Virus record (IMG/VR): IMGVR_UViG_3300000477_000004
Span: 1-33,394 of that record
Length of the DNA stretch: 33,394 nt
Origin: a virus
Strand: one strand, 5' to 3'
How positions within the stretch are numbered: the stretch's first letter is position 1; each line of letters begins with the position of its first letter. A program made the translations under genes and the position numbers. This document shows, piece by piece, positions 1-8,534 of the stretch. The notes under the pieces were generated by a model. It searched no databases. It was not told where the DNA came from and was given only the letters and a program-made list of their open reading frames with translations.

Positions 1-2
1 TC

Positions 3-158
3 ACAGCCGTAAATAAATCATCTTCATTACCAGCGCTTGTGCTTTCTTATGAATTATACGGTACAATTGATAAAGAGCAGGATATTATCGATAGAAATTC
101 GGTTGAGCACCCAGGATTCTTACCGAGTAATACTGATCTGGAGGTGACAATTGAATAA
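3..158 (+). CDS. C-terminal end of a tail protein, partial
   Basis: Only one frame stays open from the left edge. It gives 51 residues ending in LEVTIE and stops at 156-158, overlapping the next gene's TTG start by 8 bases. The gene begins outside the window. In Mu-like tail operons the gene just before the gp44 homologue is the DNA-circularisation/tail protein (Mu gp43, N), so this is probably its C-terminus. The visible residues alone are too few to identify a family; the assignment is positional. Confidence 0.55.
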   Translation, partial: TAVNKSSSLPALVLSYELYGTIDKEQDIIDRNSVEHPGFLPSNTDLEVTIE

Positions 159-1230
159 CGAAATCCGAATAATTCAAAATAATAAGGAGATAGTTGGTTG
201 GAAAGCTGTTCAGGTTCAGAGATCATTGGATTCGCTTGCTCATGGATTTAGCTTTCATCAAGTGCCTGATAAGAATGGGAAGATAGTTTCGATAAATGAG
301 TATGATCCTATAGCAATATTTTTAGGTGACGTTAGAATACTAACTGGTTATGTTGATTCCTTAAGCTTGTCAAGAAGTGAGAACGGTTTAAGTTACTCCT
401 TTCAAGGAAGAACTAAAACAAGTGACCTTATAGATTGCTCTGTGGAAATGAAGCCTACCTCTTGGAAAAATATTCCCCTTGCCGCTCTTATCAGTGAGCT
501 AATAAAGCCTTACGGGTTATCTGTATCTATACAAGAGGGAATAGAGGTTACTGAAAAGTTTTATAGGTTTACTGTGGAATTAGGTGAATCTGTCAATGAG
601 GCAATTCAAAGAGCCTGCGGTTTAAGAAATATCATACCTACAGTAGATGCGTTTGGTAACGTATTACTTACAAGGGTAACTAAAGATGATTACTTGCACA
701 CTTTACAGGCTAAACATAACTTTACAGAACTAACACAAAATTTGGAACTCAAATTACGGTACTCAAATTATACCGTTATAGGGGCAAACGATTCTTCTGG
801 TAGTCAAGTAAGTGATAATGATTTAAGGTCTCAGGGAACCGCTAAAGATGAAGCTTTCGGTAGATACAGATTTTTATGTGTAAATCATACTGATAGGATT
901 ACAAATGCGTCGGCTAAAAGTTTAGCTCTTTGGGAATCAAGAATTAGATACGGTAAGTCTATTAATATTAGTATATCGGTACCGTATTGGACTTTTTCTG
1001 ATAAGTTAATCTGGCATCCGAATCAGATTCATTATATAATTGATAAGGAGCTTAATATTGATAACACCTTTCTACTTAACGGTGTTGACTTTATCTATTC
1101 AGAACAACAAGGAAAGCAAAGTAGGTTGCATTTTGTAGATACGCTGGCTTATGATCTGCAACCAGAAATTATCAAAAAGCAGCCTATCCCTAAAACTAAG
1201 AAGCGGAGCAATACTGGAGGGTGGTCGTGA
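151..1230 (+). CDS. Baseplate hub protein, Mu gp44 (P) / gpD-like
   Basis: The 359-residue product matches the Mu gp44 baseplate hub family in length (Mu gp44 is about 380 residues) and in pattern. It has an N-terminal beta-rich section ending in ILTGYVD, a central section with the LISELIKPYGLSV type of segment typical of phage late control D/gp44 proteins, and a Lys/Arg-rich C-terminus. Gp44 trimers form the central hub of the contractile-tail baseplate, around the tube tip and above the spike. The start is TTG at 151, preceded by GGAGGTGA at 140-147. It is followed by the gp45, 46, 47 and 48 homologues in Mu order, which strongly supports the call. Its stop overlaps the next GTG start. Confidence 0.85.
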   Translation: MNNEIRIIQNNKEIVGWKAVQVQRSLDSLAHGFSFHQVPDKNGKIVSINEYDPIAIFLGDVRILTGYVDSLSLSRSENGLSYSFQGRTKTSDLIDCSVEMKPTSWKNIPLAALISELIKPYGLSVSIQEGIEVTEKFYRFTVELGESVNEAIQRACGLRNIIPTVDAFGNVLLTRVTKDDYLHTLQAKHNFTELTQNLELKLRYSNYTVIGANDSSGSQVSDNDLRSQGTAKDEAFGRYRFLCVNHTDRITNASAKSLALWESRIRYGKSINISISVPYWTFSDKLIWHPNQIHYIIDKELNIDNTFLLNGVDFIYSEQQGKQSRLHFVDTLAYDLQPEIIKKQPIPKTKKRSNTGGWS

Positions 1231-1640
1231 AATTATCAGATGTATATACCCTACTTAAACCTATAAAGCGGAGAATAAACGCTATTGTGTGCAAGGCTAT
1301 TTTAGCCGAATTGAAAACTGATTCTGATTTTCCTTTATGTAAAGTAAAACTTTCCAAAGAGGAATCGCTTGAGGACGTGGAGTTGTTGATGCCTTACGGG
1401 TTCTTTTCGCTTCCGTCAAATGATGCGCAATTACTAATTTTAAATAAGAACGGCGACAAAGCGCAATCTGCGATAATCATTGCCAGTGATGTGCAGGGAA
1501 AACCTGAAAATATTGACGTAGAAGATTCTGGTTTGTATAATAGAAATGGTACGCATATATTATTAAAAGGCAGTGATGTATTTATTAAGTGTTCTGGTAC
1601 GGTAAACGTAAATGATGGTAATTTAACTGTGGAGAATTGA
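1227..1640 (+). CDS. Baseplate spike protein, Mu gp45 / gpV family
   Basis: The 137-residue product resembles Mu gp45, the membrane-piercing tail spike (baseplate assembly protein V). It has an OB-like N-terminal part, then the segment MPYGFFSLP and the turn LILNKNGDKAQ typical of the family, and a beta-helix-like C-terminus with short alternating repeats (HILLKGSDVFIK, then SGTVNVND). It is shorter than Mu gp45 (about 197 residues). A GTG at 1221 is also in frame, but GGAGG lies at 1216-1220, directly abutting it, so the GTG at 1227 (6-base spacing, GTGA overlap with the upstream stop) is the better start. Confidence 0.8.
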   Translation: MKLSDVYTLLKPIKRRINAIVCKAILAELKTDSDFPLCKVKLSKEESLEDVELLMPYGFFSLPSNDAQLLILNKNGDKAQSAIIIASDVQGKPENIDVEDSGLYNRNGTHILLKGSDVFIKCSGTVNVNDGNLTVEN

Positions 1641-2024
1641 GTGGGAAATCTTCTTTGTGTGAAAGGATTGACTCTCGGATATGTAGTAGATCCACAAATT
1701 ATTTCCGTAGAAATTACTGTAAATAATTTGTTAAGTGATATTTCTACTGTGGTTGCTTCACAAAGCGCATACGGCTATCATAGGGTTAACTTCTCTATTC
1801 TTGCGCTCTCTACTACTACAGGGTTTGTCCAAGACCCTGTAGAAGCTCCTGGAAGCATTCAGGGAAATTCGTTAAAAGTCAAGAGTATTGGAAAACCTTT
1901 TGTTCTTGACAATGCACAAAGTGAGGTAATTATAGTTTCAGGTCTTATCGGTTCGTCTCCAGCTACATATCCGATAGTTGTTAATATACAAAACGCAGGT
2001 CAATCGGTTGTGAGGATGCTATGA
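1641..2024 (+). CDS. Small beta-rich protein inserted between the gp45 and gp46 homologues
   Basis: I do not recognise a family. The 127-residue product is rich in V, I, S and T, with short alternating hydrophobic stretches that suggest beta structure, and no transmembrane segment. The start is GTG at 1641 with GGAG at 1631-1634. The gene abuts the gp45 stop and overlaps the gp46 homologue by 4 bases (ATGA), so it is translated with the baseplate genes. Position suggests a baseplate or spike-tip component, possibly compensating for the short gp45 homologue; this is inference only. Mu has no gene here. Confidence 0.7.
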   Translation: MGNLLCVKGLTLGYVVDPQIISVEITVNNLLSDISTVVASQSAYGYHRVNFSILALSTTTGFVQDPVEAPGSIQGNSLKVKSIGKPFVLDNAQSEVIIVSGLIGSSPATYPIVVNIQNAGQSVVRML

Positions 2025-2479
2025 GTAGATTTTTTGGCGATCTTAAATTGTTTATGGGTATAAACTCTGCGGATATTGACGTTGAAGATAGGGATGCTTT
2101 ACAAGATGCAGGGTTTGAAACTGCCATAATTATTTCATTATTTACGGATGCAAGAGTTTTTCCAGAAGAGCTTCCTGAAGGTTTAGAAGATTTAGGAGGA
2201 TTTTGGGGTGATCTTATTTTAGAGGAGTCTGTGGGTTCAAAATTATGGACTTTGCATAGGAAAAAACTCAATAACACCTTTTTAAACAATTTTGAGGAGT
2301 TTGCAGTACAAGCACTATCCTGGATGATTGAGGAGCAAATTGCCTCAAGTATTGAGGTTGACGTTAATTATATCGGCGATACTGTTAATTTTGAGATTCG
2401 GATAAAACGACCTGAAAAAGATTTGCTTAACTTTAGGTATTCCTTGAATTGGGAAAAGCAGATATTAAGGAGAAATTAA
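2021..2479 (+). CDS. Baseplate wedge protein, Mu gp46 (GP46 family)
   Basis: The 152-residue product fits the GP46 family (about 145 residues in Mu). It has an N-terminal segment with alternating D residues, then 'TDARVFPEELP' and 'GFWGD', the family hallmark in which a short tail of acquired-data-like residues precedes G-[WF]-W-G-D. It continues with 'SKLWTLHRKK' and a C-terminal alpha/beta domain (DVNYIGDTVNFEIRIKRP). Gp46 is the T4 gp25-like wedge protein that links the baseplate to the sheath. The ATG at 2021 overlaps the upstream stop (ATGA), and the next gene starts directly after its stop at 2480. Confidence 0.85.
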   Translation: MSRFFGDLKLFMGINSADIDVEDRDALQDAGFETAIIISLFTDARVFPEELPEGLEDLGGFWGDLILEESVGSKLWTLHRKKLNNTFLNNFEEFAVQALSWMIEEQIASSIEVDVNYIGDTVNFEIRIKRPEKDLLNFRYSLNWEKQILRRN

Positions 2480-3565
2480 ATGTTTGAAAAACCTTCTATA
2501 CAAACTATAAGAAGCAGGATGAAAGCGGATTTAGAGGTTAGATTAACTGGTTCTACCTCTTTACTTCCAAGAGGACTTCTTGACATATTAATTTTAGTTT
2601 GTGCTGGCGCTTTCTACATAATGTACGGAGTAATCCAAAAGTTAAGTAGGGACATATTACCAGATCAAGCTTCTAACGATTGGGTGGATAGGCACGGAAG
2701 AGTTTGGGGTTTAGAACGTCGGCAAGCTACTTTCGCAACAGGTAACGTTACATTTACAGGTGAAAGCGGTACAAGCATTCCTGAAGGAACGGTTATTCAA
2801 CATCCTGAAACTGGATCCGAGTATGCTACAGATGAGGAAGTTCATTTTATTGGCGTTGGTGTGTTGAGTCAATCGGTAAGTGTAACAGCTAACGAGCCAG
2901 GAATTGAGAGTAACATTCCAGCGGATTCTGTTTTACTTTTAGTATCTCCGATATCTGGTGTTGAAAGTGAGGCAGTAACTTTACAAGGCATAGCTGGAGG
3001 TACCTCAACCGAAACAGATGATGCTTACCGAGAAAGAATACTTGAGAGAATAAGGTTACCTGTTTCGGGTGGTAATAAATTCGATTATATACGATGGGCT
3101 AAAGAGGTTCCCGGCGTCATTAAAGCTTGGGTATTTCCTTCTTTTCTCGGTGCAGGTACTGTCGGTGTTGTTATTAAAAGTGAATCAGAGGAATTGGCTT
3201 CACAAGTACAAGACCACATTTCTGAGAAAATGCCTGTTACTGCTAACGTAAATATAGGACAGTTTGTTTTCCCGTATAAGTCTTCAAATTTACAGTATTC
3301 AATAAGTATAAACCCGTATACTACGGCAATGCAAGATTCAATAAATACCGAGCTTGACAGGCTTCACAAAGAGCAAGGCGAGCCGGGCGGAATTTTAAGA
3401 ATAGCTCATATCCGTTCAGCAATAATGGCTTCTGGCGTTTTCGATTACCAGTTATTAAATATTATTAAGGACGGTGTTTCATTAAACGTAAATGAAAATA
3501 TTCATTTCGATTCGGATACGTTTGAATTTCCTGTTCTACTTAGCACTACCTTTACGGAGTTATGA
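2480..3565 (+). CDS. Baseplate wedge protein, Mu gp47 / gpJ family
   Basis: The 361-residue product is a baseplate J-like protein (Mu gp47, P2 gpJ). An N-terminal helical segment is followed by the typical 'DRHGRVWGLERRQATFATGNVTF' region (split here as DRHGRVWGLERR then ATFATGNVTF). Next come the beta domain with IPEGTVIQ, the GIESNIPAD segment, and the hallmark GGTSTETDDAYRERIL followed by GGNKFDYIRWAKEVPGV. J proteins form the wedge together with gp46 and gp48. RBS AAGGAG lies at 2467-2472. The length is close to Mu gp47. Its last codons overlap the gp48 homologue. Confidence 0.9.
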   Translation: MFEKPSIQTIRSRMKADLEVRLTGSTSLLPRGLLDILILVCAGAFYIMYGVIQKLSRDILPDQASNDWVDRHGRVWGLERRQATFATGNVTFTGESGTSIPEGTVIQHPETGSEYATDEEVHFIGVGVLSQSVSVTANEPGIESNIPADSVLLLVSPISGVESEAVTLQGIAGGTSTETDDAYRERILERIRLPVSGGNKFDYIRWAKEVPGVIKAWVFPSFLGAGTVGVVIKSESEELASQVQDHISEKMPVTANVNIGQFVFPYKSSNLQYSISINPYTTAMQDSINTELDRLHKEQGEPGGILRIAHIRSAIMASGVFDYQLLNIIKDGVSLNVNENIHFDSDTFEFPVLLSTTFTEL

Positions 3566-4242
3566 TGCAAAGTTTAAGGTTTTACACAAAGTATACGGCT
3601 AAAAGTTATTTCAATATGTTAAGGAATTTACTTCCGAAAGGATTTATTTGGCGGATTCTTATGGGTAAAGTTCCTACTATGATTGAGGATCAGCCCCCAG
3701 GAAGTCCTCTTCATTTAGATACTATTGACTTAGGTGAAGCTTGGGAAGATGTGCCGTATGCTTCACTTGAACACACCGGCTCCAAGCTTGCCCTTTTACT
3801 GTTTGTAATAGCTTTAGAATTTAGTAGGTTACACCAGAGAATTGTGGATCTTAAAAATGAAAGTATTCCAGGATTAAGTCAAGAAATGCTTGATGCGTGG
3901 ATAAAAACCTTAGGACTTGATACGGGATTAATACCCATCCCAACCGATCTTGAAGAGAGGCAAAGATTTGTACAAACGGAATTCACTTCTGGTAAGAGCA
4001 ATCCTTTACTTTTGGATCCTGATATGTCAAAGGGATACTATATCAAGTATGCTTCGGAATTAGGACATATTATTAGCATATCCTATAGCCAAACCGCATT
4101 TCGAGTCGGAGATAGGATAGGTAACAGACTGGGGGGAGTAGGAGCGAACTTTACATGGATAGTTTCAGGTTCTTATTCCAAAACTTTACAGGAAATATTT
4201 GAGTTAATAAAGCCAGCGCATACTATTATCGTTTGGCAATAA
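3565..4242 (+). CDS. Baseplate protein, Mu gp48 / YmfQ (DUF2313) family
   Basis: The 225-residue product fits the gp48/YmfQ wedge family, with N-terminal 'NMLRNLLPKGFIWR', a family signature (LLPxGxAW), followed by a helical region and a C-terminal alpha/beta part ending in 'IKPAHTIIVW', also a family signature (KPAHT). It completes the Mu-type set gp44-48. Two ATG codons exist, at 3562 and 3565. GGAG at 3556-3559 is only 2 bases from the first, so the second start is chosen, 5 bases away. It overlaps the end of the gp47 homologue. Confidence 0.85.
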   Translation: MQSLRFYTKYTAKSYFNMLRNLLPKGFIWRILMGKVPTMIEDQPPGSPLHLDTIDLGEAWEDVPYASLEHTGSKLALLLFVIALEFSRLHQRIVDLKNESIPGLSQEMLDAWIKTLGLDTGLIPIPTDLEERQRFVQTEFTSGKSNPLLLDPDMSKGYYIKYASELGHIISISYSQTAFRVGDRIGNRLGGVGANFTWIVSGSYSKTLQEIFELIKPAHTIIVWQ

Positions 4243-4251
4243 GGAGGCGTT

Positions 4252-5514
4252 ATGTCGAAAGTAATTACCTTAAGTAGAATATCAGCGGCTATCAGTTCTA
4301 TAGGTTTACGTCAGGTAGCGGTCGAGCCTAATCCAGACCCACATTTGGGTTTTAGAATGTGGGGAGGAAAAGATTCTCACGGCGTTTCTGTGAAGTTTTT
4401 GGCTAAAGATAGGAAAGCAAGAATTACAGAGCTTCAGGTTACATCTTTAGGAACTGGGTTCCTTAGGTCAAATGCCGAGGGTTTTGTATCTTCTTCTCCG
4501 TTAAGTGAAAATGATTTACCTATGCATAATAAATTGAACGGGCTACAAGGCGGTGATTCCACAGAAAGATACCACCTAACCTTAAGCCAACTTAATACAA
4601 TACATTCTCCAGCAACGGTTAGTGCTCCTTTAGCAATTGATACCCAACATATAACGTTAAAGTATTCTTCTGATTTTTCGCTTAATGCCCAAAACGAATT
4701 AAGACTTTCGGCGAACGTTGTAAAAGCAGACGGCACCGTACCGTTTGTTGCACCAGTGATGGGTGTTGCTCCTATTGCTGGTTCACATTTGACAACTAAG
4801 GATTATGTTAAAGGATTAATACAGGGTATTGAATGGCTTAACAGTGTTAATGGTTTTTATGATCCGTCAAATGTATTACCTGAAAACCCAGATACTGGCG
4901 ATAGATGGATATCAAGTGCAACTGCTAATGGCTGGAACAAAGATTACATTTACGAATATACAGGCACGGCTTGGGCAGAAGTTCCTGTAAGTGGTGTTGC
5001 TGTTACCGTTAATAAAGATACTGGGAATATTCTAATTTACAATCAAAACGAATGGGATACCCTTTCTCCTATAGGGGATCATAATCAACTTACTGGTTTA
5101 CAAGGTGGTACTGCAAATGAAAGGTATCATTTAACCGAAGCGGAGTTAATAGCTTTACAGAGTTTAAGTGCGATTCCTTACACAAAGTCTATATACCTTG
5201 AAAGTCCAGTTTCTGGTGATTCAGTAATCGCTTTGTTTACTGATAAAGAACTAACAATTAAAAGGGTGAGTTATGTACTGCAAGAAGGTACATATAGTAC
5301 GCCCAGCATGCAGGTTGAATTAGGTTTTACTTCTGATATTACTGGTAGTTTAAATAATATACATAGTCCGCTTACAGTAGATAATAAAACGACAGGACAA
5401 TTTGTTACTACAGGGTTAACTAATGTGAGTGCTGGCAATTGGATAATTTTAAGGATAGCCTCAAGTAGTGGTGATGCGCAAAGTTTAACCTGTACCATTG
5501 AGTATGAGAAATAG
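4252..5514 (+). CDS. Tail fibre protein with GLQGG...ERYHLT repeats
   Basis: The 420-residue product is a tail fibre or fibre-base protein. Two copies of a phage fibre motif are visible: LNGLQGGDSTERYHLT at residues 95-110 and LTGLQGGTANERYHLT at 280-295. Between them are the 'PLAIDTQHITLKYSSDF' type of fibre shaft pattern, a TTKDYVKG segment and a 'YIYEYTGTAWAEVP' segment seen in other virion proteins. The C-terminal 110 residues look like a beta-rich tip. RBS AAGGAGG lies at 4242-4248. It follows the gp48 homologue, where Mu encodes its fibre gene S. The receptor cannot be inferred. Confidence 0.8.
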   Translation: MSKVITLSRISAAISSIGLRQVAVEPNPDPHLGFRMWGGKDSHGVSVKFLAKDRKARITELQVTSLGTGFLRSNAEGFVSSSPLSENDLPMHNKLNGLQGGDSTERYHLTLSQLNTIHSPATVSAPLAIDTQHITLKYSSDFSLNAQNELRLSANVVKADGTVPFVAPVMGVAPIAGSHLTTKDYVKGLIQGIEWLNSVNGFYDPSNVLPENPDTGDRWISSATANGWNKDYIYEYTGTAWAEVPVSGVAVTVNKDTGNILIYNQNEWDTLSPIGDHNQLTGLQGGTANERYHLTEAELIALQSLSAIPYTKSIYLESPVSGDSVIALFTDKELTIKRVSYVLQEGTYSTPSMQVELGFTSDITGSLNNIHSPLTVDNKTTGQFVTTGLTNVSAGNWIILRIASSSGDAQSLTCTIEYEK

Positions 5515-5525
5515 GAGCTTGATAA

Positions 5526-7229
5526 ATGAGTATAATAGTTTATACCAGTTATGAAGATACGCAAACCCATTATAACTTTTATTTTAAGATTACAGATCCT
5601 GAAAATATCTCTATTGAGGGTCAAGTGCTTTCATTCGATATATACTGGCCTTATGCTTTATCAACTTTACAGAATCAAATTTGGTATATTCAACCTAATG
5701 GCGTTGGATTTATTAACTATGAAAATTTAGGAAGTAATCTTGTCAGGATACGGCTATCTTTCGGACCTGAGTGTTTACTGGATTTTTATGATCATAATTT
5801 GAATAGGTATTTCTTAGAAGTATCTATCGGATTATGGCATGAGACCTTTGAGGCGCTTGATAAGTCACAATCACCTGCTATTTGGAATGAAAACGAAGAG
5901 GTGATACCTCCAAATACTTTACAAGTATTTCCAAATATATTTATGGGTACAGCCGCTCCTTTAGTTGATGTTGACGGAAATCCTTATAATACAATTAATG
6001 TCGGTCCTTATGAGTTTATAGTGGAGAATTTTCGTCCGTCAAGAATGGGAGATGGAACTGAAATTCCTCTTGTAGGAGAGCCAGGTTCTGAGGGCTTTAC
6101 TGATAATCACGAAAGTGGAAGTCTTGACGGATGGGATACAGTAGGCGATAGAAATTGGAATGAATCGGGAGGATACGCTCTTCCACAATCAGATCAAGCT
6201 TTAAGCGGCTTTCTGATTAATCAATTTGATTGTGAAAACGACGGTTCTTTTGAGGTAGTTTACACATGGGCTGATGATAATCCGTATAATATGAAGTATG
6301 GCGGTATTGTATTTAGATTTACGGATTCAAATAATTACTATGCTCTCGGAATACGTATCGGGTGGCTTGATGGGGTATCGTCTGATAATCAGATACGATT
6401 TTTTAAAAATCAAATGTGGTCTGATGCTGGTGGAGAGTTAGTGGTTAACAATTTAAACTTTTCAGGGATAACAAACTTTAAGCTCAGGGTTGATCTTAAC
6501 GGCAATATATTCAGTATATATCTTAACGATTCTTTGGTCGGCAGCGTTAATGATTCTGACCACGCAAGCGGTAAGGTGGGCTACTTTTACTTACCAGAAA
6601 ATAACGTATATACGCGGTTCAATAGTGCTGAATGGATGCAAGACTCTTCCAGTGAGACTTGGGATGAACTTTCTGGTCCAGCAAGATGCGTATATGACAA
6701 TGATCCAGAAAATTTTGAAGATTTAGGATATCTTTATAATTGGTTTACGGTTGCGAATCCAGAATTTGCTAAATTATTTAGGGATGGTGTGGAAGACCCA
6801 GGATGGAAAATATTTACAAAAGCTGAAATGGATGAATTCCGTGATTATCTTATATTTAACGGTTTTAACTGGGACAGCACTTTTTCCGGAAATAAAGCGG
6901 CTAAATCTTTAGCCTCTTCTGGTGGAGAGTGGAATGCATCCGCTACTGCGGGGCATGTGGGAAATGATCAGTCAAGTAATAACACTACTGGCTTTACTGC
7001 TTTGCCTGGGGGTTTTAGAAGTCATGGAACTGGAAGTGGTTTCTTTAGTAAAGGGGCTCACGCCCATTTTTGGGCTTCTACGGAAGATGGTCAAGAAGCT
7101 TTTGGTTTAACTTTGCACCATGATAGTCCTTTAATTATGACAGGTAAGGTAGACAAAAGAACAGGTAGATCAATAAGACTTTTTAGGAAACACGAAAGTT
7201 TACAAAAACGTAGGATAATTGTAATGTAA
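5526..7229 (+). CDS. Receptor-binding protein: LamG-like domain plus Fib_succ_major domain
   Basis: The 567-residue product appears to have three parts. Residues 1 to about 185 form an N-terminal region rich in aromatic and beta residues. Residues about 190-372 look like a concanavalin/LamG-type carbohydrate-binding sandwich (DGWDTVGDRNW, then GGIVFRFTDSNNYYALGIR, FKLRVDLNGN and ASGKVGYF). Residues about 378-555 match the Fibrobacter succinogenes major paralogous domain, a C-type-lectin/FGE-like fold (GYLYNWFTV, PGWKIFTKAEMDEF, TGFTALPGGFR, AHFWASTE, SIRLFRKH). Such a combination fits host surface or glycan binding at the fibre tip. It lies between the fibre gene and the endolysin. The Fib_succ domain is common in proteins of fibre-degrading gut bacteria and is unusual in a baseplate operon. 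The domain calls rest on motif recognition by eye. Confidence 0.75.
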   Translation: MSIIVYTSYEDTQTHYNFYFKITDPENISIEGQVLSFDIYWPYALSTLQNQIWYIQPNGVGFINYENLGSNLVRIRLSFGPECLLDFYDHNLNRYFLEVSIGLWHETFEALDKSQSPAIWNENEEVIPPNTLQVFPNIFMGTAAPLVDVDGNPYNTINVGPYEFIVENFRPSRMGDGTEIPLVGEPGSEGFTDNHESGSLDGWDTVGDRNWNESGGYALPQSDQALSGFLINQFDCENDGSFEVVYTWADDNPYNMKYGGIVFRFTDSNNYYALGIRIGWLDGVSSDNQIRFFKNQMWSDAGGELVVNNLNFSGITNFKLRVDLNGNIFSIYLNDSLVGSVNDSDHASGKVGYFYLPENNVYTRFNSAEWMQDSSSETWDELSGPARCVYDNDPENFEDLGYLYNWFTVANPEFAKLFRDGVEDPGWKIFTKAEMDEFRDYLIFNGFNWDSTFSGNKAAKSLASSGGEWNASATAGHVGNDQSSNNTTGFTALPGGFRSHGTGSGFFSKGAHAHFWASTEDGQEAFGLTLHHDSPLIMTGKVDKRTGRSIRLFRKHESLQKRRIIVM

Positions 7230-7240
7230 AGGAGGAGTTT

Positions 7241-7714
7241 ATGGGAAATCTATTTCAAATTAGGAATAATTTTCAAGATCACGGGATAATCAACTTTACT
7301 CCTCAAGAAGTAATCAATACTGGCGCCGATTTACGGGATGTTAAGCTAACCACAATGTATTGCTTACAGCAAGTACGAACAGGATTAAACAGAAGGATTC
7401 ACTTGCTAAGAAACGGCTTAACTACTGGTAATCATGTTTCACCAGAGCATCCTAATGGAGAAGCTGTGGATTTTCATCTTGACTTTAAAGATGGACCTGT
7501 AACTCCAGACACTATACGATTACTGAGGGTTCTTGCAATCAGGGCTGAATTTAATGGCTTAGGCTTTTACTTCAACGGAGTAGCCTATTCATTTCATCTT
7601 GATTTACGTCCGATAGAAAGATACGCGGAATGGAAAGGTACAAAAGATAGTCCCGGTGCTGGGTCTTGGAAAATACAAACTATAATCGGAAATACCGCTA
7701 ACATATTCGCATAA
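7241..7714 (+). CDS. Endolysin-type peptidase, M15 family (zinc DD- or LD-carboxypeptidase fold)
   Basis: The 157-residue product carries the M15 zinc-peptidase signature. It has 'SPEHPNGEAVDFHL' (zinc ligands H70 and D77, equivalent to SxHxxGxAxD) and 'GLGFYFNGVAYSFHLDLRP' (third ligand H119, followed by D121). These enzymes cut peptide cross-links or stems in peptidoglycan. At this size, in a phage, it is most likely the endolysin. There is no signal peptide, so it would need a holin for release, consistent with the small membrane protein encoded next. RBS AAAGGAGGAG lies just upstream of the ATG at 7241. Confidence 0.85.
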   Translation: MGNLFQIRNNFQDHGIINFTPQEVINTGADLRDVKLTTMYCLQQVRTGLNRRIHLLRNGLTTGNHVSPEHPNGEAVDFHLDFKDGPVTPDTIRLLRVLAIRAEFNGLGFYFNGVAYSFHLDLRPIERYAEWKGTKDSPGAGSWKIQTIIGNTANIFA

Positions 7715-7729
7715 GGGAGCTAAAAGAAA

Positions 7730-8005
7730 ATGACGGAAATTGGAGTTGTTGCGGCAGCATTTACATTAGGTGGTGGACTTGTTACACTTGGATTCTTTTT
7801 TGGTAATATCAAATCCTGTCTTATTAGCAAAGAGGATTGTAAAAGTAAGATGCTGGATCTTGAGACCAGAAGTAAAGAATCAGATGTTCTTCTTTTCAAT
7901 AAATATGATACACTTTCGGAAAACTTTACGAATATGGAAAAAGTTATTCTTAAGGAAATAAATAAAATTCACATATCTTTGGAAAAGCTTTCCAAAGATT
8001 ATTAA
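7730..8005 (+). CDS. Small membrane protein, candidate holin or spanin
   Basis: The 91-residue product has one clear hydrophobic segment at residues about 4-25 (VVAAAFTLGGGLVTLGFFFG), then two cysteines (C30, C37) and a charged, helical, coiled-coil-like C-terminal half. It follows the endolysin gene directly, RBS GGGAG at 7714-7718. A single N-terminal membrane anchor with an amphipathic tail suits a pinholin-type holin, an inner-membrane spanin-like subunit or a virion-associated membrane protein. The sequence alone does not decide between these. Lysis function is inferred from position. Confidence 0.6.
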   Translation: MTEIGVVAAAFTLGGGLVTLGFFFGNIKSCLISKEDCKSKMLDLETRSKESDVLLFNKYDTLSENFTNMEKVILKEINKIHISLEKLSKDY

Positions 8006-8030
8006 TAACCTAAGCTATTGGAGGTAGCTA

Positions 8031-8534
8031 ATGTCAAAGAAAAAGGAAGTTTTAAACGGTGACGTTCTTTTCGGTTTGAGAACTCTGGAGTCAATTAGAG
8101 AGAGTAAGGTTGGTGAATTTAGCGCCAAGTTTAAGTATGCACAAATAAAGAATATAAAGAAATTTAGATCTTCACTTATGGACGTATACAAGACCGCTGA
8201 GGCGATCTTTAAAGATTACAGAGTAGAGTATATGCAGATAAGAGAAGAGCTCCACAATGGTACCGAGAATGCGTCAAGAAACGCCTATGTGATTGGTGAG
8301 TTGCTTGTTTTACCAGAGATTGTGCCGTATGAATCGCAAAAAGAAATTCTGGACAAAAAGCTTTCGGAACTTAATGTAAAGTATAAGGTATGCTTCGATG
8401 AACTGGAAAAACTATACGCAAAGGAATCGGATGTGGAATTGTTTATGATACGTATAGAGGATATACCAAATACGTTGGATGTCGAAGCGTTGGAAACTAT
8501 TGATTTTTTAATTTACGGAGGATACTATGCATAG
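8031..8534 (+). CDS. Helical protein, DUF1617-like
   Basis: The 167-residue product opens with 'KKEVLNGDVLFGLRTLESI' and continues as a long charged helical region (IKKFRSSLMDVYKTAEAI), then a second helical hairpin and a C-terminal section EALETIDFLIYGGY. This pattern resembles DUF1617 proteins of unknown function in tailed phages, a weak assignment by eye. There is no membrane segment. The start at 8031 is preceded by GGAGG at 8020-8024, which sits in the loop of a 5-bp hairpin (see separate entry). The 3' end overlaps the next gene by 8 bases. Confidence 0.55.
   Translation: MSKKKEVLNGDVLFGLRTLESIRESKVGEFSAKFKYAQIKNIKKFRSSLMDVYKTAEAIFKDYRVEYMQIREELHNGTENASRNAYVIGELLVLPEIVPYESQKEILDKKLSELNVKYKVCFDELEKLYAKESDVELFMIRIEDIPNTLDVEALETIDFLIYGGYYA

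Noticed and set aside
5526-7229. Diversity-generating retroelement target
   Set aside because: A C-type-lectin-like C-terminus suggested it, but I found no reverse transcriptase and no second copy of the gene's 3' end in the window.
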